A stretch of 64,000 nucleotides of DNA from Bradyrhizobium viridifuturi. Lineage in GTDB: Bacteria > Pseudomonadota > Alphaproteobacteria > Rhizobiales > Xanthobacteraceae. Each line of letters opens with the position of its first letter. The stretch's first letter is position 1. Both the position numbers and the translations under genes were made by a program. This document shows, piece by piece, positions 36,186 to 43,879 of this stretch. The DNA lies in the NCBI RefSeq assembly GCF_001238275.1, contig NZ_LGTB01000001.1, forward strand, positions 124,001-188,000, in the 5' to 3' direction. Below the pieces are notes generated by a model. That model was given only the letters and a program-made list of their open reading frames with translations, ran no database searches and was not told the DNA's origin.

Positions 36186-37012
36186 CTAACCCATCAGCCC
36201 GAGCCGACTGGCGCCGATATAGAGCGCGAGCGCCGCGGCGTTCGACACGTTCAGGCTCTTGATCTGGCCGGGCATGTCGAGGCGGGCGACCACGCGGCAG
36301 GTCTCGCGCGTCAATTGCCGCAGGCCCTTGCCCTCGGCGCCGAGCACCAGCGCGAGCGGCTGCTGCAACGGAACCTTGCCGAGATCTTCCGTGCCCTCGC
36401 TGTCGAGGCCGACGGTCTGGAAGCCGTGCTCGTTCAGCTCGTTCAGCGCGCGCGCCAGATTCTGCACCGTGACAACGGGCACCAGCTCGAGTGCGCCGGA
36501 GGCCGACTTCGCCAGCACGCCGGTCGCCTCCGGGCTGTGGCGGGCGGTGGTGACGATCGCCTTCACCGCGAATGCCGCCGCCGAGCGCAGGATGGCGCCG
36601 ACATTGTGCGGGTCGGTGATCTGGTCGAGCACCAGCACGATGCCCTCCTGCGCCAGCGTGTCGATATCGGGCGAGGGCAGGGGGGCGGCCTCCGCCAGGA
36701 GGCCCTGATGCACGGCATCGGGGGTAAGGCGGCGGTCGAGGTCGCCGGGCCGGACGATCTCCGGGGTGACGCGGGTCGCGATGTTTTCCTCGGCGAGCCG
36801 CCGCGCCGCGTTCTCGGTGAGGTAAAGCTTGCGGATCTGGCGGTCCGGGTTGGCGAGCGCGGCCGCCACCGTGTGCCAGCCGTATAGAATCACCGGCCCG
36901 TCGGAACCGGATTCACGTTCCCGCCGGCCCTGCGGGCGCCGAATTTCGGCCCTTTTTGGAAGGGTTTACCGCCCTTGCCTCGGAAATTGGGTTTGCGGTC
37001 GCGGTCGCTCAT
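36186..37012 (-). CDS. rlmB: 23S rRNA 2'-O-ribose methyltransferase (TrmH/RlmB family), one-base deletion in N-terminus
   Basis: SPOUT-class methyltransferase. The intact part starts at a GTG at 36893 (ILYGWHTVAAALANPDRQ). SpoU motifs: LDQITDPHNVGAILRSAAAF, LGAEGKGLRQLTRE and IKSLNVSNAAALALYI (cofactor-binding trefoil knot). Upstream, ATG 37012 encodes a basic tail, MSDRDRKPNFRGKGGKPFQK, typical of the full protein. Adding one base at 36933 joins it as GARQGRRERESGSDG and then ILYGWHTV. Since this is a conserved housekeeping gene, the break is probably a sequence error. Confidence 0.9.
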
Positions 37013-37208
37013 GTGAGGCTTGTGTCACGGGTGTCGCAGAATGGCAATTTAACCAGCAAATTGCGCGCCCGCTTGGTTGACTTTGGGGACCGCCTTCCCC
37101 CATAAACGCGCCCGACCGCGCACCCGCTTCGGGGCCGACGCGGTTATCAGCGTCATTTCGATGACCCGGTCCGCCGCCACTCGCGCGGCCGGTCTGATGC
37201 TGTTGGAC

Positions 37209-37294
37209 GGGGGAGTGTCCCGAGTGGCAAAGGGAGCTGACTGTAAATCAGCCGCCTCATGGCTTCGCAGGTTCGAGTCCTGCCTCCCCCACCA
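37209..37294 (+). tRNA. tRNA-Tyr (GTA), island integration site
   Basis: 86 nt with encoded CCA. Acceptor GGGGGAG pairs with CTCCCCC; the anticodon stem CTGA/TCAG encloses CTGTAAA, with GTA at 34-36; a long variable arm (CGCCTCATGGCTTCG) is as expected for class II tRNA-Tyr. Its 3' 57 bases are repeated at 50752-50808. Confidence 0.95.
37238..37294. repeat. attL: 57-bp direct repeat in tRNA-Tyr
   Basis: From TGACTGTAAATCAGCCGCCT to CCCCCACCA, identical over 57 bp to 50752-50808. It covers the anticodon loop to the CCA end, so integration leaves the tRNA intact on this side. Confidence 0.95.
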
Positions 37295-37376
37295 AATCAT
37301 TTCAAAGGCATAACTGCTGCCGGATTAGTCGCTGCTAGACGGGCAGGGAGCTGGGGTAACTCGTAGGGTAACAGCC

Positions 37377-37413
37377 TACGGATGCCCCCGGGACTCGCCC
37401 GAGGGCATCCGTA
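37377..37413. repeat. Inverted repeat near island left end
   Basis: TACGGATGCCC (37377-37387) pairs with GGGCATCCGTA (37403-37413), 15-bp spacer. It lies just downstream of the minus-strand Tat protein gene and inside the left end of the island; it could be a terminator without U-run or a recombinase accessory site. Confidence 0.55.
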
Positions 37414-37424
37414 TGTCGGTGGGG

Positions 37425-37853
37425 TCAGCTGACTGAGGCGAGCCTAGCCGATGCCTGGGCTATGCTTTGCCTCAACTTGAAGTGCCAGCTCATCGGACCC
37501 ACGCAGTAGTGGATGTTCGGCCACTCTTCGTGAGCGATCTCGAACTGGTTTACGTACTCCAGCACGGCAGCGATGCCGGCGGCCGTCGTGGGTATTGTGG
37601 CTGCCAATTCCCAAGCCAAATCGATCTCCCGATCGCACGCCTCCATCTGGCGGTCGTTCGCTTCGCGACGCGCGTCTGTATGAGGCTCGGTGCTATCGGT
37701 CGCGTTGATTGAGGCGATGTGGTCTGCATAGGCCTGCTGATGCCTCACGATGACATCTAGAGCGGGGTCAGCGTGAGGCTCGGCCGATAACGCTGGCGCA
37801 CCAGCCAGAGTGGCGGCGGCGGCGCCGCCGAGAAACTGCCGGCGGGTGCTCAT
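37425..37853 (-). CDS. Tat-exported small protein A
   Basis: 142 aa. Twin-arginine signal MSTRRQFLGGAAAATLAGAP. The mature domain is helical (VIVRHQQAYADHIASINATD, REIDLAWELAATIPTTAAGI, VLEYVNQFEIAHEEW). Its start overlaps the stop of the upstream Tat protein gene (ATGA at 37850-37853), so the two are translationally coupled. No family function known. Tat export suggests folding before export. Confidence 0.75.
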   Translation of the reverse strand: MSTRRQFLGGAAAATLAGAPALSAEPHADPALDVIVRHQQAYADHIASINATDSTEPHTDARREANDRQMEACDREIDLAWELAATIPTTAAGIAAVLEYVNQFEIAHEEWPNIHYCVGPMSWHFKLRQSIAQASARLASVS

Positions 37854-38235
37854 GACAGCGCCCCTCCGATCAGATCCTCCACAAGCGACAGGCTGATGTC
37901 GTGGTGCCGGTAGAGATCGGCTGTGACGGTTTCGAGCTGCAGGGTGCGAGCCTTCGCCAGACGCCGGCAGCGCTCACCGCTGGCACCGTGGCGAGAGTAT
38001 CTAGATGGGCGTACCTCTGGCGGTCCATGGCCTGAAATTCAGGGTGACGGTCGTCGTCGTTATTAGCGTCGAGAAAGGCTTCGAGCGCCTTATCCAGCTC
38101 TGGCACCGCGGCTGCAGCGTCGACCAGGGCGGCGTCGGCAGACGCTGCTACGGCCGCCGTGGGGACAATGGCGGCGACGGCCGCCCCTGCGAGGAATCGT
38201 CTGCGCGTGCTATTTGTGGATTGGGTCTGCGACAT
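37850..38235 (-). CDS. Tat-exported small protein B, one-base deletion near 3' end
   Basis: About 128 aa after correction. Tat signal: MSQTQSTNSTRRRFLAGAAV. The body (LDKALEAFLDANNDDDRHPEF, RYAHLDTLATVPAVSAAGV) resembles protein A's LAATIPTTAAGI region, so they may be distant paralogues. One added base at 37961 continues LAKARTLQLETVTADLYRHH and gives a stop that overlaps protein A's ATG. First gene of a two-gene operon reading toward attL. Confidence 0.65.
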
Positions 38236-38305
38236 GGATGCACTCCGATGTTTGTGGATCAAGAGCCGGGGTGGAAGGGCCAACTTCCCCTCGGCTCGTT
38301 TTTAA

Positions 38306-38345
38306 GATAATCTTTTATTCATGGCGAAGTCAATAAAAGATAATC
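38306..38345. promoter_or_regulatory. 14-bp inverted repeat across the RHH gene start
   Basis: GATAATCTTTTATT (38306-38319) and AATAAAAGATAATC (38332-38345) are reverse complements with one mismatch, separated by 12 bp containing the ATG at 38321. It could be an autoregulatory operator for the encoded RHH protein or an mRNA hairpin that hides the start codon. Confidence 0.6.
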
Positions 38346-38515
38346 GTAAAATAGGGCGCGGAAGGCCGGCTACCGGTACCGCACCAATGGTCGGCGTTCG
38401 TATGCCGGAAGAATTGCAGGCCGAAGTGCGCGCTTGGGCGAAGCACCAGCCGGATAGCCCTAAGCTGGCGACCGCCGTCCGGCAGCTAGTCGAGATCGGG
38501 CTGAAGAAGAAATAG
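38321..38515 (+). CDS. Ribbon-helix-helix-like small regulator
   Basis: 64 aa: a basic N-terminus (SIKDNRKIGRGRPATGTAP), then MVGVRMPEELQAEVRAWAKH, a strand-helix-helix pattern as in RHH/CopG-type repressors, ending LATAVRQLVEIGLKKK. Divergent from the Tat protein operon and probably controlling that region and itself through the inverted repeat around its start. No toxin gene is adjacent. Confidence 0.7.
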   Translation: MAKSIKDNRKIGRGRPATGTAPMVGVRMPEELQAEVRAWAKHQPDSPKLATAVRQLVEIGLKKK

Positions 38516-38522
38516 GCCTTGG

Positions 38523-38597
38523 CGTGCAGGTATCTGCACGTTTCCATGCACCGTGCAATTAATTGCAATTCCGGAACCGCGTTGTACGGTGCGTACA
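38523..38597. promoter_or_regulatory. Cluster of three short palindromes upstream of the antitoxin gene
   Basis: CGTGCAGGTATCTGCACG (38523-38540), TGCAATTAATTGCA (38554-38567, perfect) and TGTACGGTGCGTACA (38583-38597). They lie in the AT-rich gap before the Fic module and are good candidates for operator sites. Confidence 0.5.
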
Positions 38598-38724
38598 CGG
38601 TCCCCGTAATTTTAAATTTTTTCAATTGTCGCCGCTACGGTACAGCGTAGGCACCAAAGACCCTATATAACCGTTAAGGAATCATGAGGTACCGTAAGGC
38701 GCCCACACTTGGAGGTTTTCAGCC

Positions 38725-38931
38725 ATGGCCGATCGGAAGCCCGTTTTCGGGAATGCTCCAGAGCATCCGGAACTGGATCGGTTGCTCGAACAGACGCGGA
38801 CGATAGCCGTCAGTGAGGCAGTGTTGCAGGAGCAGCGTATCAGCTTCGCTTATGGCAACGCTCCGCAGGCGTCGCGCATCACAAAGGAATCCGTTCGGGA
38901 TGCTTCGAAGAGCATCCTGATGAACAGATAA
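38725..38931 (+). CDS. Small antitoxin-like partner of Fic
   Basis: 68 aa: MADRKPVFGNAPEHPELDRL, a helical middle (TIAVSEAVLQEQRISFAYGN) and SRITKESVRDASKSIL. Position and size match VbhA-type Fic antitoxins, which insert an inhibitory helix with (S/T)xxxE(G/N) into the toxin. Here the aligned motif reads S40-FAY-G44-N45, so the key Glu is missing. A good ribosome site (GGAGG) lies upstream. Antitoxin function is inferred from position; it could instead be another Fic partner. Confidence 0.7.
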   Translation: MADRKPVFGNAPEHPELDRLLEQTRTIAVSEAVLQEQRISFAYGNAPQASRITKESVRDASKSILMNR

Positions 38932-38936
38932 CAGGG

Positions 38937-38962
38937 AGCCCGGGTTTTCCCGGGCTTTTCTC
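38937..38962 (+). terminator. Intrinsic terminator between antitoxin and Fic genes
   Basis: AGCCCGGG-TTTT-CCCGGGCT followed by TTTCTCTT. It begins 6 bp after the antitoxin stop and ends just before the fic ATG at 38965, so most transcripts should stop before the toxin. Confidence 0.85.
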
Positions 38963-38964
38963 TT

Positions 38965-39570
38965 ATGCTTGTGCTCGAACAAGACGATCCCGTCCTCTAC
39001 ACAAAAATCCAAGAGAAGAACCTTATCCGGCAGTACGATCTTCTCACGAACGATATTGAGATCGGGCTAAAGCAAGGGCCCACATCGTTCGACAAATATA
39101 TGCTCTGGGCACTGAACCACGTCGCGGTTGCCAACATTTCGCAGTTTGGTGGGCGCTTCCGGAGCGAACCAATCTATGTAGGCGACCACGTACCACCGCA
39201 TTTCCGGGATGTTCCGGAACTGATGGATCGCTTCATCTCATTCATCCACGAAAATTGGTACGTATTGACGCCGACCCAACTAGCGGCATACGCACTCTGG
39301 CGCATGCTCTGGATCCATCCTTTCATTGAGGGCAACGGCCGCACAGCTCGCGCAATTTGCTATTATCTGCTTTGCACCAGAATTGGTCGCTTGTTTCCCG
39401 GCAAGACAATCGTCTCAGAGCGGATTAGAAATAACCGAGCGCCGTATATTGCAGCTCTTCGCAAAGCCGACGAGGCTTGGGAGGGCGGCAATTACGACAT
39501 AAACGATCTCGCCATCTATCTTGCTGGATTGCTTCAAGATCAGCTCCGCGACGCGCAAGCGGGAAATTAG
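38965..39570 (+). CDS. fic: Fic-domain protein (probable AMP-transferase toxin)
   Basis: 201 aa. The catalytic loop HPFIEGNGRTAR at residues 118-129 is complete (H118, acidic E122, GNGR, R129). The N-terminal part is helical; FRSEPIYVGDHVPPHF matches the flap region of doc/fic proteins. No inhibitory motif is seen at its own N-terminus, so a separate antitoxin is expected (the gene upstream). It has no clear ribosome site because a terminator stem fills the 28 bp before its ATG. Lower GC than the flanking core genome. Confidence 0.92.
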   Translation: MLVLEQDDPVLYTKIQEKNLIRQYDLLTNDIEIGLKQGPTSFDKYMLWALNHVAVANISQFGGRFRSEPIYVGDHVPPHFRDVPELMDRFISFIHENWYVLTPTQLAAYALWRMLWIHPFIEGNGRTARAICYYLLCTRIGRLFPGKTIVSERIRNNRAPYIAALRKADEAWEGGNYDINDLAIYLAGLLQDQLRDAQAGN

Positions 39571-39650
39571 GTTACTCGGCGGCTTCCGTAAAAGCCGCGC
39601 TTGCGCTCCACCGCCGGTTGCGGAAAGGGGCTCGCGCAGACGACCACGAC

Positions 39651-40043
39651 CTACCGGCGACGCCTCGCACGACGGCCTTGCGTCGTTGACCTCCGCGGCG
39701 TCGGTGGCTGCGGGTTTAACGGCTCCTCCGGGACAAAGCGGATCCACTCTTCGTCGGTGTAGCCATAGACGACGCTGAACCATGCTTCCGTTAGAGCGGC
39801 GCCCGACCACGGCAGGCTGGGCACTTCCTCGTCATCCTCAGGATCGTATTCTCTGTTGACCTCGATAGGCACATCGATTGCGGGCGACTCCCACATGATC
39901 CCGCCATGCGGTAGCTCCATGTACTCGCAATCTGGAACGTCGGTGCACTCATCGACGATCAACTCCAGGTGCTCGTCATCCTCTGCATAGAAAAAGCCGA
40001 CAAGATCGCGGGTCTTCGCTACTCGAACCAAATATGCCGGCAT
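39651..40043 (-). CDS. Acidic hypothetical protein
   Basis: 130 aa: MPAYLVRVAKTRDLVGFFYA, very acidic middle (EVNREYDPEDDEEVPSLPW) and basic tail (RRSTTQGRRARRRR). Start at ATG 40043 with GGAGGG upstream; a GTG precedes it directly. No domain recognised. The gene sits alone next to Fic and converges on it. Confidence 0.6.
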   Translation of the reverse strand: MPAYLVRVAKTRDLVGFFYAEDDEHLELIVDECTDVPDCEYMELPHGGIMWESPAIDVPIEVNREYDPEDDEEVPSLPWSGAALTEAWFSVVYGYTDEEWIRFVPEEPLNPQPPTPRRSTTQGRRARRRR

Positions 40044-40181
40044 CACAAATCCCTCCCGGGGTCGGGAGAAACTGCTGAGAGCGCCGCGTTCCCGTCAAGG
40101 TTATTCACCGCTCTGTTTTTACATTGACCAGACCTTGAAGGCGGTGCTGAAGACTACGCAACTGCTAGCGTTGACGCGCGT

Positions 40182-40421
40182 TTAGCGGCCGGTACCCATT
40201 TTAGCCGGCACGTCGATCGATCTAATGCTTGAGCCTCGCTGCCCGCAAACCGTGCAGGTGAAGCGAGGCTCGAGATCGGACAAACGCATCTCGTCCGGCC
40301 ATCTCGATGCGTCCATCGTGACGTTGTGAGAGCATCGATAGTCCTTGCAGAAGACGATGATGCTCGTCGCTCCTGTCTCACGCATCTGGCCGAATGTGAT
40401 CTTGGTTGGATAGTCCTTCAT
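40182..40421 (-). CDS. Small zinc-ribbon-like protein
   Basis: 79 aa. FCKDYRCSHNVTMDASRWPD and FTCTVCGQRGSSIRSID supply CxxxxC and CxxC pairs, a pattern seen in short rhizobial hypothetical proteins. Metal binding is likely. The open frame extends upstream through a hydrophobic region, so a longer N-terminus cannot be ruled out. Confidence 0.6.
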   Translation of the reverse strand: MKDYPTKITFGQMRETGATSIIVFCKDYRCSHNVTMDASRWPDEMRLSDLEPRFTCTVCGQRGSSIRSIDVPAKMGTGR

Positions 40422-40553
40422 GGGTGCTATTACAGCGCTCGCTGAAGCGACCAGCAATCCCACGAGGGATAGCGCCCAAGGCCCGGCTGGCGACGCAAGA
40501 AGTCGGTCAAGCCGGATTCGCCAAACCGGCTCCGGATACCTATCTTCCGGGAT

Positions 40554-40760
40554 ATGCCGATCACCAGAAAGCCGCTCGAGATCCCGCCCGAGGCCGCCCG
40601 CAAGTTTGAGGCCAACATGCGAGCGTTCCACGCCGAGCAAGATCCACTCAAGCGTGACGAGATCGCGGCCACTACACGACATATCCTGGTGCAGCACATG
40701 CCCAAAGGCGCAAAGCTGCGGCTGGCCGATGTCCTCGAACTGTTCGAGCTGATGCGATGA
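40554..40760 (+). CDS. Small helical conserved hypothetical
   Basis: 68 aa: MPITRKPLEIPPEAARKFEA, then NMRAFHAEQDPLKRDEIAATT and a helical end (LRLADVLELFELMR). No signal. Typical of island-borne small rhizobial proteins; function unknown. Confidence 0.55.
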   Translation: MPITRKPLEIPPEAARKFEANMRAFHAEQDPLKRDEIAATTRHILVQHMPKGAKLRLADVLELFELMR

Positions 40761-40893
40761 CCGGACCCGCATGCATCCTCATTAGCTGCCGCGTTTGCCG
40801 CTAAGGATTTCGGAGTATGTTCAGCCGGCGCGATCGACGCTGAGCGAAGGGCTTGCGCCGTTGCTCTTGCTAAGCTTGGATGTGGGGCTAGGC

Positions 40894-41346
40894 ATGGGGA
40901 GTAAAACAATGCCCGATGATGCCAACGATCCGAAAGAGTTGCACATTCGCGAAATCGAAAATTCGACGGACGGACTTTCTATAAAGATGTTGGTAGATGT
41001 AGCGGGTGCCCGAGATCCGCAGCGATGGACGATCTCGTACAAGCATGCGTTATGGCTCGCCGATGCAATCCTGAAAGTTTCTCCCGCAGCCGTTAACAAC
41101 CAAATCCTATCAGGTTCTGTGCAGGGAACGACTATTCCGCCTCAGCGTCTTCAGGTGAAGGACACGCAGCTTCGGGTGAAGCCAGGATCCGACATTGCTG
41201 CAATCTCTGCGGTGGGCACTTGGCTGCCAGATAATGCAGCGGGTACCACAACTCTTCAGATTGATAGACGAGTCGCTGAGGAGTTGATTGACCAACTCCA
41301 AGCATTTCTTGAGGCAACTCGTCAGGGTCTTTCTCGTCCATCATGA
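40894..41346 (+). CDS. Hypothetical protein
   Basis: 150 aa from MGSKTMPDDANDPKELHIRE; alternative ATG at 40909 and an upstream-extended frame from 40795. It contains a strand-rich region (LSIKMLVDVAGARDPQRWTI, QLRVKPGSDIAAISAVGTW) and a terminal helix (AEELIDQLQAFLEATRQGL). No family recognised. It overlaps the convergent 514-aa gene by 6 bp. Confidence 0.55.
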   Translation: MGSKTMPDDANDPKELHIREIENSTDGLSIKMLVDVAGARDPQRWTISYKHALWLADAILKVSPAAVNNQILSGSVQGTTIPPQRLQVKDTQLRVKPGSDIAAISAVGTWLPDNAAGTTTLQIDRRVAEELIDQLQAFLEATRQGLSRPS

Positions 41347-42885
41347 TAGCGGGAGCCTAGGAGGTGGCTGTTCCGGTATCTGGTCAGTACCGGGACCGGG
41401 ATTGAGCGTCACCTTGTATGGCTGAAACTGGTTGCCCCAGTTGTCGGTCTGCGCGTGGTCCTTGTTCTTATCCAACTCGATCTTGACTTTGAATCGGCCT
41501 TGGGTGCTCTCAGTGACGCCGAGCGAGACGCTGTCGTCCGGCGTTGGCCTTGGCTTGCCGTCCTGATGAATGTCCCAAAGTTGATCGAGCTTTGTGATCT
41601 TGCCGCGCGCTCTTGAGAACACCGAGATTTGAATGAGCCCCGTGCCATCCGTGGTCACTTGGTTTCTGGATGGATGATTTGGCCCAGTGTCAGTTGTCGC
41701 TATCAAACCACCAATGTCGACAGTGACGGCATCTTCGCCGGTCGGCACTCTCATTAGATACTGAGTGGCAACCACGATGCCCTTTCCAAAGTCGATGGGG
41801 GCAGTATCATCTTCGGGCGGTATTCCCACGGTGTTGCACACGCCATCAACGCACGTCGTTAGGCTGTAGCCGTGATAAGGTCCATCCTCATAAGCCTGTA
41901 CCGCACTAACACTGCCATCAGAATAGTCATTAAACCAGACCATGCACTGCCCCGGACCATCAGTGCTGTTGTTGAAATCAGGCGGCGCATAGGTATCCAG
42001 AAGTTTGGCGCCCTTTCCTTTAACTGTGCCGGCAGAAATCGATGGCGATCCGATACCCGGCGACGGGCCGTAGGGACCGGACGAGAATGATTGATTGCCA
42101 GCGCTGAGCGTCACGACGATATAAAGCGTAGTGAACTTGATGTTGATGATGTTCTGCCACGGATCTAGCCGATACGGAGGATTGATCCCGTTGGCGCCGG
42201 TCAACTTCAGAGTCGCCGGTATGCTCTCGTCGATCAGGTACTGATTGAGCAGCTTGACCTGGTTGCGGCGAGCAGAGACAGCACCTTCATTTCCACTGCC
42301 CTTGAAGTACGTGATGATTTCGTGCTCGACATACTGTGACTCGTCTTTCGAGGCATCGTCCCGAACGTAGTTCGATCCTTGCACAACGAACGCCCTCAGC
42401 GTCGGATCAGCGTCAAACGCGGCCTGCGCTGCAGCATCGATATTGGTGTCGTAGTGCAAAATCCGCCGCGCTTCGACGACGCGGGCCTGGTTGCTGTAGC
42501 TATTTGCAAAACGCCCGACCTGGCCGATGTTGTCTGAATCTCCACCGGATCCGCCGCCACGCCGGCCTTTCATGCTCTTGATGACCGGGATCGGGATCCA
42601 TTCCTCCGGATCGTTCAGATTCGTTTCGGCTGGACCGCAAACCTTTACGATCTCAGTCTTGCGTGCAGGATTACCATCCGGATTGTAGTCGTCGGCCGCA
42701 GGGTCGTCCTGCCACCGGTTTTTTATCTGATAGCCTTGATGCCAGCCGCCGACTGTTTGGGTCTTGCCCTTGGCCATGTCGATACGCTCGACGTCGGCCC
42801 AGATGTGCGGAAGCACGTCATCGCTCTTGTTCGTGCCCAGAATGCGCGTGATGTGGGTCTTCCTGGTCTTAGGTGCGTTGGTCAC
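41341..42885 (-). CDS. Large protein of unknown family (514 aa)
   Basis: GTG start at 42885, one base after the stop of the 59-codon gene. N-terminus MTNAPKTRKTHITRILGTNK; then a Trp/Asp-rich part (VGGWHQGYQIKNRWQDDPAA), a Gly-rich hinge (KGRRGGGSGGDSDN), and a strand-rich C-terminal half (GPGQCMVWFNDYSDGSVSAV, YSLTTCVDGVCNTVGIPPED, VSLGVTESTQGRFKVKIELD). No signal, no membrane segment. Structural or surface-type composition, perhaps phage-derived. No homologue recognised by eye. Confidence 0.75.
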   Translation of the reverse strand: MTNAPKTRKTHITRILGTNKSDDVLPHIWADVERIDMAKGKTQTVGGWHQGYQIKNRWQDDPAADDYNPDGNPARKTEIVKVCGPAETNLNDPEEWIPIPVIKSMKGRRGGGSGGDSDNIGQVGRFANSYSNQARVVEARRILHYDTNIDAAAQAAFDADPTLRAFVVQGSNYVRDDASKDESQYVEHEIITYFKGSGNEGAVSARRNQVKLLNQYLIDESIPATLKLTGANGINPPYRLDPWQNIINIKFTTLYIVVTLSAGNQSFSSGPYGPSPGIGSPSISAGTVKGKGAKLLDTYAPPDFNNSTDGPGQCMVWFNDYSDGSVSAVQAYEDGPYHGYSLTTCVDGVCNTVGIPPEDDTAPIDFGKGIVVATQYLMRVPTGEDAVTVDIGGLIATTDTGPNHPSRNQVTTDGTGLIQISVFSRARGKITKLDQLWDIHQDGKPRPTPDDSVSLGVTESTQGRFKVKIELDKNKDHAQTDNWGNQFQPYKVTLNPGPGTDQIPEQPPPRLPLS

Positions 42886-42886
42886 T

Positions 42887-43066
42887 TTAGGAGATTTCCT
42901 CGACGATCTCGATCGGTGGCCGATCGAGCAGCGCCAGCATTTCAGGCGTCATCTCGATCTCGATCACTGCATCTTCGCTGAGGCGCTGTTCCGCCCTGAT
43001 GCGTGCTGCTTCTGTCTTGCAGACTGCCTCGAATTGGTTTGAGCGCTGGACGATACGGTCAGCCAT
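42887..43066 (-). CDS. Small acidic protein (59 aa)
   Basis: MADRIVQRSNQFEAVCKTEA, then RIRAEQRLSEDAVIEIEMTP and LALLDRPPIEIVEEIS. Overlaps the 31-codon ORF upstream by 8 bp and ends 1 bp before the 514-aa gene. Tight coupling argues that it is real despite its size. Confidence 0.6.
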   Translation of the reverse strand: MADRIVQRSNQFEAVCKTEAARIRAEQRLSEDAVIEIEMTPEMLALLDRPPIEIVEEIS

Positions 43067-43154
43067 TGCGCCTGTCCTTCACCAATGCGAGACCGGCTTC
43101 GTGCCGCCGGCGCTTCAGATCTTCCCCAAAAATATCAATGGCCAAAAACATCAT
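43059..43154 (-). CDS. 31-codon linking ORF
   Basis: MMFLAIDIFGEDLKRRRHEA plus GLALVKDRRNG. Its ATG overlaps the TGA of the HTH gene (ATGATG), and its stop lies inside the next gene's start region. Very short, but placed exactly between two coupled genes. Confidence 0.45.
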   Translation of the reverse strand: MMFLAIDIFGEDLKRRRHEAGLALVKDRRNG

Positions 43155-43735
43155 GCGTAAGCCACCGAAGCAGGGCCAGAAGGGTCACCGGGCGGGATGC
43201 CAAGCAAAACACCGAGCTGCCGCACCAGGCCGTGGGTGATCGGCACCGCATCAAGGCCCCCGACGCAGTCGCGGGGACCAATCGGATCATCGTCGTCTTG
43301 AGCCGGCTGCTCGACATCCTCCCGCCAGCCAAACAGGTACGCCTCTCGCTGAAGCAAGCCGCCAGCATGGAGCACCAGAGAACAGGCAATCCGCTCGCAA
43401 TCATTGAGGTCGTCGCCCTTTAAGCCAAGCAGCTCTCCGAACTGCTCGGTTACGTCCCGAGCAAATGCAGGTTCGTCCCATCCATAGCGGATGTCGGCGG
43501 GAACGGTTTGCGCAGTTGCCTGCGTAGCGTTGGCTAACTTTGCTGCGTAAGCCTTCCGTTTTACGCACCTCTCGCGATCCGCCCCGAAGTTGCGAAACCA
43601 CTGGCCACCCAGCTGAGCGGGGTCGAGAGTGCCATCGGACAGCAGCTCCAAACGACCTTGTTTCAGGGCATTTCGCACAGCGCCCTCGCTGCAGCCCTCT
43701 CGCTTCGCGAACTCTCGCCGGCTAAGTCCGATCAT
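43151..43735 (-). CDS. HTH protein, terminase-small-subunit-like
   Basis: 194 aa. The N-terminus MIGLSRREFAKREGCSEGAV with RNALKQGRLELLSDGTLDPA is a DNA-binding module like that of phage Nu1/terminase small subunits. The rest is acidic and helical (DVTEQFGELLGLKGDDLNDC). A GAGG sits 5 bases upstream of the ATG. It leads the four-gene coupled run ending with the 514-aa protein. No large terminase is present, so packaging by a helper phage or another DNA-binding role are both possible. Confidence 0.6.
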   Translation of the reverse strand: MIGLSRREFAKREGCSEGAVRNALKQGRLELLSDGTLDPAQLGGQWFRNFGADRERCVKRKAYAAKLANATQATAQTVPADIRYGWDEPAFARDVTEQFGELLGLKGDDLNDCERIACSLVLHAGGLLQREAYLFGWREDVEQPAQDDDDPIGPRDCVGGLDAVPITHGLVRQLGVLLGIPPGDPSGPASVAYA

Positions 43736-43879
43736 CGTTACCTCAGTTGCCGCGTAAACTGCGCGGGTGCGTAAAAAAGTTCAGGGTCTGGCTCTGGTGA
43801 GGTCGAACGCCTAGCGGTCCCGCATTATCCCAGCTGGCCATGGGACCCGCTAAACAATTGATTTGTTTATAGTTTTCTA

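Noticed and set aside
37049..37300. Minus-strand ORF containing GRQDSNLRSHEAADLQSAP
   Set aside because: It is an antisense translation of the tRNA-Tyr gene.
38937..38956. Possible attachment or recombination site between antitoxin and Fic
   Set aside because: The dyad is followed by a T-run and sits right after a stop codon, so a terminator explains it better.
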